NCBI RefSeq assembly: GCF_000172795.2
Contig: NZ_CP020952.1
Span: 496,001 to 560,000 of the forward strand
From: Rhizobium sp. CIAT894
Lineage (GTDB): Bacteria; Pseudomonadota; Alphaproteobacteria; Rhizobiales; Rhizobiaceae
Length of the DNA: 64,000 nt
Direction: 5' to 3'
In this document: positions 1 through 9,611 of the stretch, in pieces
Numbering within the stretch: the stretch's first letter is position 1
Layout: each line of letters opens with the position of its first letter
Made by a program: the position numbers and the translations under genes
The notes under the pieces: model-generated
Databases searched by the model: none
What the model was told of the DNA's origin: nothing
The model's input: only the letters and a program-made list of their open reading frames with translations

Positions 1-2088
1 CTTGAGCAGATCGTCATGGCTGCCGACTTCCACGATGCGTCCGTCAGCCATGCCGATGATCCGGTTGCAAGGCCGTACGGCAGCGAGCCGATGCGCGATG
101 ATGATAACCGTACGGCCGGCGGCGATCTGGTGCATATTGGTTTGCACAACGCGCTCGCTTTCATAGTCCAGCGCGCTGGTCGCTTCATCGAAAATCAGGA
201 TCGGGGGAGCGGTGGCCAGCGCCCGGGCAATGGCGATCCTCTGACGCTGGCCACCGGAGAGGTTTGCGCCGCGTTCTTCGATCATCGTGTCGTAGCCGTG
301 CGGCAGTCGCAAGATGAATTCGTCCGCCCCGGCGAGCTTGGCGACCGCAATCACCTGAGCGCGCTGCATCGCCGGGTTTGAGAACGCGATATTGTCGTGG
401 ATCGTCCGGTTGAACAGCAGGTTCTCCTGGAGAACGACGCCGATATGGCTTCGAAGCCAGGCGGGATCGAGCTGGGAGAGATCCATGCCGTCGAGAAGGA
501 CCTGCCCCTCTTCGGGGATATAAAGACGCTGCACCAGTTTCGCGAGCGTCGATTTCCCCGAGCCCGAAGTTCCGACAATACCGATGACCTCTCCCGGCTT
601 TATTTCGAGCGATATGTTTTTCAGGACCTCGGGTGAGCCTGGCCGATAACGGAAGGTGATGTTTCGAAAATCGATTTTTCCCTTCGGTGCAGGCAACGAC
701 AACCGCGCGGCTGGCTGACGCTCCATCGGCGTGTTGAGGATATCGCCGAGCCGGTCGACCGAGATCTGCACCTGCTGAAAATCCTGCCAGAGTTGCGACA
801 GCCTCAAGATCGGCTGGGTAACCTGGCCGGCAATCATGTTGAAGGCGACGAGAGAGCCGACGGAAAGTTCGCCTTCGATGACCGCCCTCGCACCGAAAAG
901 AAGAAGGGCGGCCGTCGAAAGCTTGCTCACATATTGAATGGCGTTTTGCCCGCCGACGCCAAGCAGTGTCGTATCGAAGGCTGTTCGCACATAAGCCGCG
1001 AGCTTGTCCTCCCACTGCGCCTGCATCACCGGCTCCACCGCGGCGGACTTTACCGTGTGGATACCGACGATGGCTTCGACCAGGAACTGCTGGCTTGCCG
1101 CGCCCCGATTGAACTTCTCCTTGACGAATTCGCGCAGCGGCGGTCGCACCACGGTTCCGATCAGGATGTAGATCGGGATGGCGGCAATGACGATCAGCGT
1201 CAGGCTCCAGGAATAAGCGAAAAGAACCGCAATGAAGACGAATGTGAAAACGACATCAAGGGCCGAAAACAATCCCTGGCCGGTCAAGAATGCGCGGATG
1301 GTTTCCAGTTCGCGGACGCGGGCAACGGTCTGGCCGGCAGATCGCGTCTCGAAATAATCCAGCGGCAGCCGCAGCAGATGATGGAACAGGCGCTGGCCGA
1401 GCTCGACATCGATCCGGTTCGTCGTGTGAGCCAATGCATAGGCTCTCAGATATTGAAGCATGACATCGAAGAGGCCGATGATCGCAATACCGGCAACGAG
1501 CACAAACAGCGTCGAATAGCCTTTATGCGTCAAGACCTTGTCGACCACGACCTGAAAGAACAAAGGTGTGATGAGTGCGAAGATCTGCACAAACAGCGAT
1601 GCCAGCAAGACATGCGCGAGCGGCTTTCGATAACGCCAGATCGACGGCAAAAACCACTTGAAGCCGAATTCCCGCGGGTCCGACCCTTCTCCCCTGATCC
1701 GCCGGCCCACAAGAATAACGCGCGCGTCGATTTCGGCCAATATATCCGACGGAGCAATCTCGCGATCAGCACGCGTTATGGGATCGACAAGACGGTATTT
1801 TCCAGAGGGATTCAGCCCGCCGAGCACCTGGAAGGATCCGCTGCGAACCTGGACGATAGCGGGGACGGGCATGGTTCGAAGGCGTTGCTCCGTGACCTTT
1901 TCGACCACACGTGCTTTCAGTCCGATGATTTTGGCTGCGCGCTGAATGTCGATGGGCTGGGACACGCGCCCCTTCAATGCCAGATCATGTTGCAGCTGAA
2001 CCGCATCCGCAGCGATCCGATAGAATGCGGCGATACCGCAGAGCGCACGAAGACCGGAGTCCAGCTGCTGCGAAACGGCGCCATCCAT
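1..2088 (-). CDS. Type I secretion ABC exporter (HlyB-like permease/ATPase), 3' end beyond window
   Basis: Inner-membrane ABC exporter of the HlyB/RTX type, which would pair with a membrane-fusion protein and an outer-membrane channel to export an unprocessed substrate. The reading frame is open from ATG at 2088 to the window edge (696 residues), so only a short C-terminal tail is missing. Order: an N-terminal C39-peptidase-like domain (about 1-125), six-helix membrane domain (about 150-440), nucleotide-binding domain with Walker A GTSGSGKST near residue 508, signature LSGGQRQR near 611, Walker B ILIFDEATS near 630 and H-loop AHR. In the C39-like domain the catalytic Cys position is Ser11 and the His is lost, as in HlyB, so it should bind rather than cleave substrate. 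The start is supported by the N-terminus aligning with HlyB. Its partner genes would lie left of the window. Confidence 0.9.
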   Translation of the reverse strand, partial: MDGAVSQQLDSGLRALCGIAAFYRIAADAVQLQHDLALKGRVSQPIDIQRAAKIIGLKARVVEKVTEQRLRTMPVPAIVQVRSGSFQVLGGLNPSGKYRLVDPITRADREIAPSDILAEIDARVILVGRRIRGEGSDPREFGFKWFLPSIWRYRKPLAHVLLASLFVQIFALITPLFFQVVVDKVLTHKGYSTLFVLVAGIAIIGLFDVMLQYLRAYALAHTTNRIDVELGQRLFHHLLRLPLDYFETRSAGQTVARVRELETIRAFLTGQGLFSALDVVFTFVFIAVLFAYSWSLTLIVIAAIPIYILIGTVVRPPLREFVKEKFNRGAASQQFLVEAIVGIHTVKSAAVEPVMQAQWEDKLAAYVRTAFDTTLLGVGGQNAIQYVSKLSTAALLLFGARAVIEGELSVGSLVAFNMIAGQVTQPILRLSQLWQDFQQVQISVDRLGDILNTPMERQPAARLSLPAPKGKIDFRNITFRYRPGSPEVLKNISLEIKPGEVIGIVGTSGSGKSTLAKLVQRLYIPEEGQVLLDGMDLSQLDPAWLRSHIGVVLQENLLFNRTIHDNIAFSNPAMQRAQVIAVAKLAGADEFILRLPHGYDTMIEERGANLSGGQRQRIAIARALATAPPILIFDEATSALDYESERVVQTNMHQIAAGRTVIIIAHRLAAVRPCNRIIGMADGRIVEVGSHDDLLK

Positions 2089-2335
2089 ATGCGGAACTTA
2101 TCCCTCTAAGCCGCGGATTCTCCGCTTGCAACACCACTCGACCGACCGCATGCGGCGGTTCTCTGCCGACATGTAGCTCACTCGGAAATACCGCGCCACG
2201 GGGATATTGGGGCTCACCGCAATTCGGCTCGGTTGTGACGAAGAAGCAACACTGCACCGCCGGTAGCATGTTTAGTTTGACGCTCGGCAATCGAGTCGAA
2301 CCAGACCGATCTCTTAACGTGCATCATCAGTCGAA

Positions 2336-2617
2336 ATGCTCTCTTTACGAGAACAATTCCGCAAGACCATCCTGTTCGTCACGCATGATATCGAAGAGGC
2401 GCTCCTGCTGGCGGACCGGATCATCGTGATGAAGGCGCGGCCAGGGCGCATTCACGAAGAGATCACCGTCCCCTTCCCGCGACCGCGAGCGACCGACATC
2501 GTCGCGTCATCGGAGTTTTCACGGCTGAAGCGTCACTGTCTTGCGCTGCTCCATGAAGATGGAGGCGCCGACACCCTTCCTCGCCTGACACCGCTTGGGT
2601 TGGGCAGATCAGTCTAA
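2336..2617 (+). pseudogene. C-terminal stub of a nitrate/sulfonate-type ABC ATPase
   Basis: The frame encodes only the last third of an SsuB/TauB/NrtD-type ATPase: the H-loop region (TILFVTHDIEEALLLADRI) followed by the usual C-terminal tail. Walker A, Q-loop, signature and Walker B are all absent, and an in-frame stop sits just upstream at 2315-2317. No permease or binding-protein gene is next to it. It cannot hydrolyse ATP and is best read as the remnant of a lost importer operon. About 250 bases on its left (2089-2335) hold no gene I can support; they would contain the promoter of the exporter gene. Confidence 0.7.
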
Positions 2618-2652
2618 CCGCCCTGCCGGCGCGGGGGTGAAGGCGTTACTTC

Positions 2653-5190
2653 TCAGGAAGCCAGCGACATCGACGGGCCGGCTGCCCTGCGGCCATCGGC
2701 GACAGCGGTCTGGAAGTGCGAGATTCTTTCATTCAGGACTTCCACCTGGTGGCGGAGCCTGTGAATTTCCGCGGTGTTCTCCTCAACCATGGCGGCGTTG
2801 TGCTGGGTGATGTGCTCGACGTCCCGCACGGCGTTGTTCACCTCATCGATGCCCTTATACTGCGTCGTCGTGGCCGACGAGATCACCTGCACCAGCCCGT
2901 TGATCGAGGTGAAGTGCTCCATGATCGCCGAAAGCGCCTCACCGGTCTCTTCGACGAGCTTGACGCCCGTGCCGACTTGCGATGCGCTGTTGGAGATCAG
3001 TTCCTTGATCTCGCGGGCCGCCTTGGCGCAACGCTGCGCAAGCTCGCGAACCTCTTGTGCGACGACGGCAAAACCTCTGCCGGCCTCGCCCGCGCGCGCA
3101 GCTTCCACGCCGGCATTGAGCGCAAGAAGATTGGTCTGGAAGGCGATCTCGTCGATCACGCCGATGATGCTGCTGACCTTTTCGGACGACCGGTTGATGG
3201 CGCCCATGGCGTCGACGGCCTTGGCGACGACGGCTGCGGAATGCTCGGCCTGGCGGTGTGCTTCGGCGACCGAACGCGACGTCTGGCTCGCATTTTCGGC
3301 CGTCGTCCGCACGCTGGCTGTGAGTTCGCCGAGCACGCGCGAACTGTCTTCGAGGGCCGCGGCCTGCTGCTCCGTGCGGCGGGCGAGATCGTCGGCGGCA
3401 CCCGAAAGATTGGTGCTGCCCTCGGCGATTTCATAGGTCGTATTGCGAACCTCGGCGAGCGTCAGGCGCAATGCGTCGATGGCGTGATTATAGGTGCGGG
3501 CCATGGCGACATAGTCAGCGGCCAGATCCTCGCTCATCTCCGCGGCGAGATTGCCGTTGGCAAGCTTGCCGAGCATATCCGACAGAGCGTTCAAAGCCTC
3601 GCTCTGTTCAGCCTCGATGCGCGCCTGCTCGGCCGCGCGGCGGGCCTGCTCCCGTTCGTCCCGCGCCCTGTTTGCTTCGGCAAGCTCTTCCAGCCTGGTC
3701 TTCTCCAGCGCCTGGTCGCGGAAGACGGTCACCGATCGGATCATGTCGCCGATCTCGTCGCCGCGCTTGCCGTCGCCGATGGAGATGTCGAGATCGCCGT
3801 CGGCCAGTCTCATCATCGTCTGGGTGATCCGCTTCAGCGGTCCGCGCAGGGTTTCGATCAGCATGAGACCGCCGATGATCGCAAGCACCGTGCCTGCAAT
3901 CATTGCCGCAAGCGACATTGTCGCCGAGCGCTGGCTGATTTCCTTGCCGCTCTCCTGCGCCGTGCTGACGAACTGTTCGAGCGTGTGGCTTGCGTCGGCC
4001 ACCAGTGCCGTCGCCGCCTCCTTATTGGCGCGCCACCTGTCGGCGATCGATATCAGAAGCGAACTATCCTTTTCGATCGAGGCAAGCGACGGCTCGATCT
4101 TCTTGGCAAGATCCTGCAAGGCGGCGTTTTTTCCGCTCAAGGGTACGAGCTGTGCGGCGCTTTCGCGCAGTGCCTTGAGATCGGCGAGAACAGCATCCCG
4201 CGCCTCGGCATCGACCCGCCTGTTCAATTCGCTTAAGTGCAGGCGCAGATCGTCAATCGATTTGAACGCGGTATTGACGATCACCACCATCGAGCGAAGC
4301 GTCGATATGCTTGCATCCATGCCGACAAAACGCTCGATCGCAGTATCCGCATTCCCTGAGGCAAGCTTTCCGAACGTCTCCTCGAAGCCCTGCAGGTCCT
4401 GGTCGAGAGGAGCATAACCGTCGAGTGTCAGGTTTGCACTGTCCTTGGCCATCCCGGCGAGCTTGTCCAATACCGGCTTCAGCGCGGCAATCTGGCTTTG
4501 GGCTTTGTCGGAGGCGAGTGCGGCGCTCCCGCCGACCTCCTTGACGAGCGGCGGCAGGAGGCTGCCGAGAGCGCCGGCGATATCGGCGGGGGCAGTTGCC
4601 TGCGCGGTCGCCTTGCGCAGCTTTGCGATGCGCTGCGCGAGATTCTTGTAGACAGAGGCATCGAGGAGCAGCGCCCGGACGAAGGCCTCTTTTCCGTTCG
4701 CCTGGTCCTGGAGAACGTCGAGTTGCTTGCGGGCGGTCTGGCTTTCCTTGAACAGCTGCGTCACAGCATCGTCGATCGCCTTTTCGGTATTGGCGCGCTC
4801 CTGCGACACAGCCCAAAGCGCATCGGCGCCGCTCTGCATCTTGGCCCCGAGTTCGCGCACCACGGCGATCTGCTGCTTTTGGGCGGGATCGATCAGCATC
4901 GCGTCGAGCGTCGCAGCCCCCTTCTCCTGATCGGAGATGCTGGCAACCAGCCGATCGCGCGTGGCGGCCGCCGGAAGATCGGTAAAGGCCGTCAGCGAAG
5001 ACCGCAGCTGCTGGAAACTGGAAAGAGCATCGATCGTCTGCCGCGTCAGCGTCATCTGGCCTTTGAGCGTACCGGCGGTGAAATAGCCGAAAAGCCCGAT
5101 GCCCGCGATGAGAACGATCAGCGGCACCAGGAAGAAGAGGACCTTCGTCACGATCCGCATGCGCTGCAACAGTCGATCAATCAATGCCAT
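2653..5190 (-). CDS. Methyl-accepting chemotaxis protein with long helical sensor region
   Basis: Transmembrane chemoreceptor of 845 residues. A membrane segment near residues 18-40 (VLFFLVPLIVLIAGIGLFGY) is followed by about 390 mostly helical, coiled-coil-like residues, a second membrane helix, a HAMP linker and a cytoplasmic signalling domain with the conserved hairpin (EIAFQTNLLALNAGVEAARA). The sensor region lacks obvious Cache motifs and could be a PilJ/helical-bimodular type. No C-terminal CheR/CheB-binding pentapeptide is present. ATG at 5190 was preferred over an upstream TTG at 5262 because it begins directly before the first membrane helix. It lies downstream of putA on the same strand; its ligand is unknown, with proline or betaines a guess from context only. 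Confidence 0.9.
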   Translation of the reverse strand: MALIDRLLQRMRIVTKVLFFLVPLIVLIAGIGLFGYFTAGTLKGQMTLTRQTIDALSSFQQLRSSLTAFTDLPAAATRDRLVASISDQEKGAATLDAMLIDPAQKQQIAVVRELGAKMQSGADALWAVSQERANTEKAIDDAVTQLFKESQTARKQLDVLQDQANGKEAFVRALLLDASVYKNLAQRIAKLRKATAQATAPADIAGALGSLLPPLVKEVGGSAALASDKAQSQIAALKPVLDKLAGMAKDSANLTLDGYAPLDQDLQGFEETFGKLASGNADTAIERFVGMDASISTLRSMVVIVNTAFKSIDDLRLHLSELNRRVDAEARDAVLADLKALRESAAQLVPLSGKNAALQDLAKKIEPSLASIEKDSSLLISIADRWRANKEAATALVADASHTLEQFVSTAQESGKEISQRSATMSLAAMIAGTVLAIIGGLMLIETLRGPLKRITQTMMRLADGDLDISIGDGKRGDEIGDMIRSVTVFRDQALEKTRLEELAEANRARDEREQARRAAEQARIEAEQSEALNALSDMLGKLANGNLAAEMSEDLAADYVAMARTYNHAIDALRLTLAEVRNTTYEIAEGSTNLSGAADDLARRTEQQAAALEDSSRVLGELTASVRTTAENASQTSRSVAEAHRQAEHSAAVVAKAVDAMGAINRSSEKVSSIIGVIDEIAFQTNLLALNAGVEAARAGEAGRGFAVVAQEVRELAQRCAKAAREIKELISNSASQVGTGVKLVEETGEALSAIMEHFTSINGLVQVISSATTTQYKGIDEVNNAVRDVEHITQHNAAMVEENTAEIHRLRHQVEVLNERISHFQTAVADGRRAAGPSMSLAS

Positions 5191-5498
5191 AAGAACCCCA
5201 ACCCCAGGAATGGTCACGCCTGATGGCGCGACGATAGCCGCAACTGCTAAAAAAATGGTCAATGGTGTCGAGTTTTATTCAGACCCCCTGGAAGGGTGAT
5301 CGAGGCATCGCATTTTCTGCATCTTCAGGCTGCCAATAAAGCTCGCTTTTTTGCTCGGCGTATCCTCGGCCCTGTGCCGAGGAACTGTTGCCTTGCCGAC
5401 GAGGTGCCGATGCTCAAGAAAGTCCCGAGCATAACGAAAGAGAACGCGGCAGCGCACATCAGCGGCCTGGAGGACGCTGCCTGCCCCTCACTGGCCGC
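5191..5498. other. Intergenic region between putA and the chemoreceptor gene
   Basis: 308 bases without a supported gene. They contain one perfect 8-bp inverted repeat (TCCTCGGC at 5363-5370 and GCCGAGGA at 5376-5383, 5-base loop). No T-run follows it in the direction of putA transcription, so I do not call it an intrinsic terminator. The promoter of the chemoreceptor gene should lie here. Confidence 0.4.
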
Positions 5499-8400
5499 TC
5501 AGCCGATGGCCATCAGGCTTGCATTGCCGCCGGCTGCCGCGGTGTTGATCGATGTCGACACCTCCTCCAGCAGCCAGTTCAGGCAATAGGCCTCGGGATC
5601 GCTCGCCAACTCCTCGCTCGTCGCGGCCTGGACCAGCAGAAGCGGACCCGGCAGAGCGGCGATCTTTCGATTGACGAGAAGAACCCTGTCACGATCCCCT
5701 TCGACGAGTGCGCCCGAGAACGGCCCGTCCTTTTCCCAATCCGACGTCCAGGAAACCCGGCTGGCGACGGCGGCCGGCAGATCCGCCAAGGTCGATTTCG
5801 GCAGGGAGCCGGCGTCCACGACGATGTGGTTGCCCGTGGACAACGCTGCGGCAATCTGGCGATGGAGGCCGCTTTCGGTCTCAGGCACCGCAAGAATGCG
5901 GCCGCGGGGATGGAGCGCGTAGAGATTGCGCTCGCCGACCGGACCGGTGAGTTCGCGTTCGAGCCCGAGCGCCGAGCGGCTCGCATATCCGCGCGCCGCT
6001 TCCCCTTCGGCCGGCAAACCCTTCTTGTCGAGCCAGACGATATAATCGCGAAGGGCGAGGTCCGTATGAATGGAATCCTGCTGCGGCGGCACGGGAGCCC
6101 GCTGCACCAGCCGGCCGATATAGAGCGGACCGCCGGCCTTCGGGCCGGTGCCCGACAGGCCGCGGCCGCCGAAAGGCTGCACGCCGACGACAGCGCCGAT
6201 GATGTTGCGGTTGACGTAGAGATTGCCGGCCTTGATGCGGCTCGTCACATGCGCGATCGTTTCGTCAAGCCGGGTGTGAAGCCCGAATGTCAGGCCGTAG
6301 CCCGATGCATTGATGTCGTCGATGAGGCGGTCGAGGCCGTTCCGCTTGAAGCGCACGACATGCAGAACCGGCCCGAAGATCTCCCTCGTCAGGTCCGACA
6401 GCGACTTGATCTCGATGATCGTCGGCGGAACGAAGGTCCCCGCCGCGGCACTTTCGGGCAGCGGCAACTGATCGACCTTACGGCCGCGGCCGCGCATCTG
6501 CTCGATATGCTGGTCGATCTCGGCCTTTGCGCCATCATTGATGACAGGACCGACATCGATGCTCAGCCGGTCGGTGCGACCGATCGTCAGCTCGCGGAAG
6601 GCACCCTTCAGCATGTTGAGGGTCCGGTCGGCCACATCGTCCTGCAGGCAGAGAACGCGCAGCGCCGAGCACCGCTGGCCAGCGCTGTCGAAAGCCGAGG
6701 CAATAACGTCGGCCACGACCTGCTCGGCCAAGGCCGAGGAGTCGACGATCATACCGTTCTGGCCGCCGGTTTCGGCAATCAGCGGGATCGGTTTGCCTGA
6801 TGAAGACAGGCGTTCGGCCAGTTGCGCCTGGATCATGCGGGCAACTTCGGTCGAGCCGGTAAACATGACGCCCGCTGTTTCCTGAGCGCCCACCATACCG
6901 GCGCCGAGGCGGCCGCTGCCGGGCACGAACTGCAAGGCACCCACAGGGACGCCCGCCTCATGGAGGATCTTGACGCTCTCCGAAGCGATGATCGGCGTGA
7001 CGCCGGCGGGTTTGGCAAGCACGGGATTGCCGGCCACCAGAGCGGCAGCAACCTGCCCGGTGAAAATCGCCAGCGGGAAATTCCATGGGCTGATGCAGAC
7101 GATCGGGCCAAGGGCCGCATGAGACGGCCCAAGCGTCTTGCGCGCCTGTTCGGCGTAATAACGCAGAAAGTCGATCGCCTCACGCACCTCGCCGACGGCA
7201 TTGGCCGCCGATTTGCCGGCCTCACGCATGATGATGCCCATCAGCGTCTTGATGCGGGCCTGCATAATGTCGGCCGCCCGCTCCAGGCAGGCCGCACGCT
7301 CGGCCGGCGGCACCGCCGCCCATTGCGGCGCATGCTCGGCAGCCATCGCGACGATCCGGGCGGCGTCTTCGACCTTCAGCTCGGTGACCGTGCCGACGAC
7401 ATCGCGGTGATCGGCAGGATTGAGGACGTCACGGGTCACCCCGTCCGTCGAGCCATCGGCCAGGATCGGCAGCGCATGCCATGGGCTTGCGGCCGAGGCG
7501 GCGAGCACCTGCGCCAGATCGGAAAGGGTCGCTTCGTTCGACAGGTCGAGACCGTCGGAATTGGCACGGGCACTGCCGTAAAGCGCCTTCGGCGAGGCGA
7601 TCTGCGCGTGGGGAGCGCCGACGACAGGCATGGCGGCGACCGTCTCGGCGGGATCGGCGATCAGCGCCTCGACCGAGACGGTCGGATCGGAGATGCGGTG
7701 CACGAAGGAGGAATTGGCGCCGTTTTCCAGAAGACGACGGACGAGATAAGCAAGCAGCGTCTCATGCGTTCCCACAGGCGCATAGATCCGGCACGGGCGA
7801 TCGAGCTTTTCCTTGCCGACGACTTCATCATAGAGAGGTTCGCCCATGCCATGCAGGCACTGGAATTCGTATTTGCCGACGGCGAAATCGGGACCGGCGA
7901 GGTGATAGATCGTCGCCAGCGTCTGCGCATTGTGGCTGGCAAACTGCGGAAAGACGGCATCGGGTGCGTTGAGAAGCTTGCGCGCGCAGGCGATATAGGC
8001 AACGTCGGTGTAGATCTTGCGGGTATAGACCGGATAGTCGTCGAGACCATCGAGCTGAGCGCGCTTGATCTCCGCGTCCCAATAGGCGCCCTTGACCAGA
8101 CGCACCATGACGCGGCGTCCAGAGCGCCGTGCGAGATCGATGACATAGTCGAGCACGAAGGGGCAACGCTTGCCATAGGCCTGCACGACGAAGCCCAGGC
8201 CGTTCCAGCCTGCAAGATCCGGGGCAAAGCAAAGCTCTTCGAGCAGATCCAGCGAAAGCTCCAGCCTGTCGGCCTCCTCGGCATCGATGTTGAGGCCGAT
8301 ATCGTAGGACTTGGCGAGAACGGCCAGCGCCTTTACCTTCGGCAGCAGTTCGCCCATCACCCGGCCGGCCTGGGCCCTCGCGTAACGGGGATGCAGAGCC

Positions 8401-9206
8401 GAAAGCTTGATCGAAATGCCGGGGCCATCATAGATGCCGCGCCCATCCGACGCCTTGCCGATCGCGTGGATCGCCTTTTCATAATCCTTGAAATAACGTT
8501 CGGCGTCGGCGGCCGTCGTCGCCGCCTCGCCCAGCATGTCGTAGGAATAGCGAAAGCCGCGCGCTTCGAGCGGTCGGGCGCGCTTCAGCGCCTCCTCGAT
8601 CGTTTCGCCGGTGACGAACTGCTCGCCCATCATGCGCATCGCCATATCGACGCCGCGACGGATGACCGGCTCGCCGGCGCGCGCGATCAGCCGCGTCAGC
8701 GCCGCCGACAGGCTGCGGTCGTTGACCGTCGAGGTGAGCTTGCCGGTGACGACGAGACCCCAGGTGGCGGCGTTGACGAACATGGATTTGCCGCCGCCGA
8801 TATGTGAGGTCCAGTTGCCTTCGGCGATCTTGTCGCGGATCAGCGCGTCGCGGGTGTCGGTATCGGGAATGCGCAGCAGCGCTTCGGCAAGGCACATCAG
8901 CGCGACGCCTTCCTGGCTGGAAAGCGAATACTCCTGCACCAGCCCTTCGACGCCGGTGCCTTTATGCTTGGCGCGCAGTGCCTCGATCAGCGTGCGGGCG
9001 GTGCTGCGGATGTCATAGCGCTTCGCCTCCGAAACACGCGCGGCGGCGACAAGCGGCGGCAGGCATTCGGTTTCCGGACGGCGATAGGCTGATGTGATTG
9101 CCTGGCGAAGCTCGGATTGCGGCCGGATCGGCGGCGCGAAGGCGGCGAATGGCGCGCCCTTGGCGGGATCATTGGAAGAGTCGGCGTCGATCGCTGCGTT
9201 CAACAT
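5499..9206 (-). CDS. putA: Bifunctional proline dehydrogenase / L-glutamate-gamma-semialdehyde dehydrogenase
   Basis: Oxidises proline to glutamate in two FAD- and NAD-dependent steps. The 1235-residue length and the lack of an N-terminal ribbon-helix-helix domain fit the long rhizobial PutA, which is not a repressor. The N-terminal half carries the proline dehydrogenase barrel (about 170-480, with GVDMAMRMMGEQFV and the FAD-site region MVRLVKGAYWD); the second half is an aldehyde dehydrogenase with Glu in AETGGQNG (near 811) and the nucleophile Cys in AGQRCSALR (near 845); a C-terminal ALDH-like extension follows. ATG at 9206 has the Shine-Dalgarno AGGGA. It is the last step of the betaine-to-glutamate route encoded further right and is divergent from putR. 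Confidence 0.97.
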   Translation of the reverse strand: MLNAAIDADSSNDPAKGAPFAAFAPPIRPQSELRQAITSAYRRPETECLPPLVAAARVSEAKRYDIRSTARTLIEALRAKHKGTGVEGLVQEYSLSSQEGVALMCLAEALLRIPDTDTRDALIRDKIAEGNWTSHIGGGKSMFVNAATWGLVVTGKLTSTVNDRSLSAALTRLIARAGEPVIRRGVDMAMRMMGEQFVTGETIEEALKRARPLEARGFRYSYDMLGEAATTAADAERYFKDYEKAIHAIGKASDGRGIYDGPGISIKLSALHPRYARAQAGRVMGELLPKVKALAVLAKSYDIGLNIDAEEADRLELSLDLLEELCFAPDLAGWNGLGFVVQAYGKRCPFVLDYVIDLARRSGRRVMVRLVKGAYWDAEIKRAQLDGLDDYPVYTRKIYTDVAYIACARKLLNAPDAVFPQFASHNAQTLATIYHLAGPDFAVGKYEFQCLHGMGEPLYDEVVGKEKLDRPCRIYAPVGTHETLLAYLVRRLLENGANSSFVHRISDPTVSVEALIADPAETVAAMPVVGAPHAQIASPKALYGSARANSDGLDLSNEATLSDLAQVLAASAASPWHALPILADGSTDGVTRDVLNPADHRDVVGTVTELKVEDAARIVAMAAEHAPQWAAVPPAERAACLERAADIMQARIKTLMGIIMREAGKSAANAVGEVREAIDFLRYYAEQARKTLGPSHAALGPIVCISPWNFPLAIFTGQVAAALVAGNPVLAKPAGVTPIIASESVKILHEAGVPVGALQFVPGSGRLGAGMVGAQETAGVMFTGSTEVARMIQAQLAERLSSSGKPIPLIAETGGQNGMIVDSSALAEQVVADVIASAFDSAGQRCSALRVLCLQDDVADRTLNMLKGAFRELTIGRTDRLSIDVGPVINDGAKAEIDQHIEQMRGRGRKVDQLPLPESAAAGTFVPPTIIEIKSLSDLTREIFGPVLHVVRFKRNGLDRLIDDINASGYGLTFGLHTRLDETIAHVTSRIKAGNLYVNRNIIGAVVGVQPFGGRGLSGTGPKAGGPLYIGRLVQRAPVPPQQDSIHTDLALRDYIVWLDKKGLPAEGEAARGYASRSALGLERELTGPVGERNLYALHPRGRILAVPETESGLHRQIAAALSTGNHIVVDAGSLPKSTLADLPAAVASRVSWTSDWEKDGPFSGALVEGDRDRVLLVNRKIAALPGPLLLVQAATSEELASDPEAYCLNWLLEEVSTSINTAAAGGNASLMAIG

Positions 9207-9233
9207 GGGAGTCCCTGTTCAATCAAAATCTGT

Positions 9234-9440
9234 TTAGCGGATAAATGGAACACCTGGCTCGTCATCCCAGAGTGCATCATCCAGAAAAGCGGGACCGGAA
9301 TATTCCGTCTCGCGAAGCGGGCGCGCATTCGGCTTGTTGCGCTTGACGGTGAATGCGGCCGCAACCGCTCTTATCGCCACCGGCCTGTAGTGAACGAGCA
9401 AGTCGGGTTTCCGATCGTCATCCGCTTGTTTCTGGTGCAT
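9234..9440 (-). CDS. Small protein (68 residues), probable putA leader gene, function unknown
   Basis: A short frame ending 27 bases before putA, on the same strand. ATG at 9440 is preceded by the good ribosome binding site AAGGGG at 7-base spacing. The product is basic at first and acidic at the end (GPAFLDDALWDDEPGVPFIR closes the protein), has no membrane segment or signal peptide, and has G/C-rich third codon positions like the neighbouring genes. I do not recognise a family. Co-directional spacing suggests co-transcription with putA and possibly control by PutR. It may be a real conserved small protein or a chance frame in the 405-base putA/putR gap. Confidence 0.5.
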   Translation of the reverse strand: MHQKQADDDRKPDLLVHYRPVAIRAVAAAFTVKRNKPNARPLRETEYSGPAFLDDALWDDEPGVPFIR

Positions 9441-9611
9441 CCGTGATCCCCTTTTGGTGCGGCGGCGCTGCCGATCCCGGCAATACGCCAGGCGCTCGCA
9501 CCTTCCTCCCATTGCCGACGCACAATCTACCACAGCCGCAAATCGTGATCTCACTTGATTTTAGCGGTTTTCAAGCTGTATGAACTTATAAAGTGATCAA
9601 CGAGAGTTCAA

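Noticed and set aside
185-1015. 276-codon minus-strand frame within the type I exporter gene
   Set aside because: Same strand but different frame from the exporter; Arg-rich without motifs, and the exporter frame is uninterrupted.
5363-5383. 8-bp hairpin after putA considered as a terminator
   Set aside because: No T-run in the direction of putA transcription and it lies over 100 bases after the stop.
6822-8807. 661-codon plus-strand frame inside putA
   Set aside because: Antisense shadow of a strongly conserved enzyme gene; no ribosome binding site or domain.
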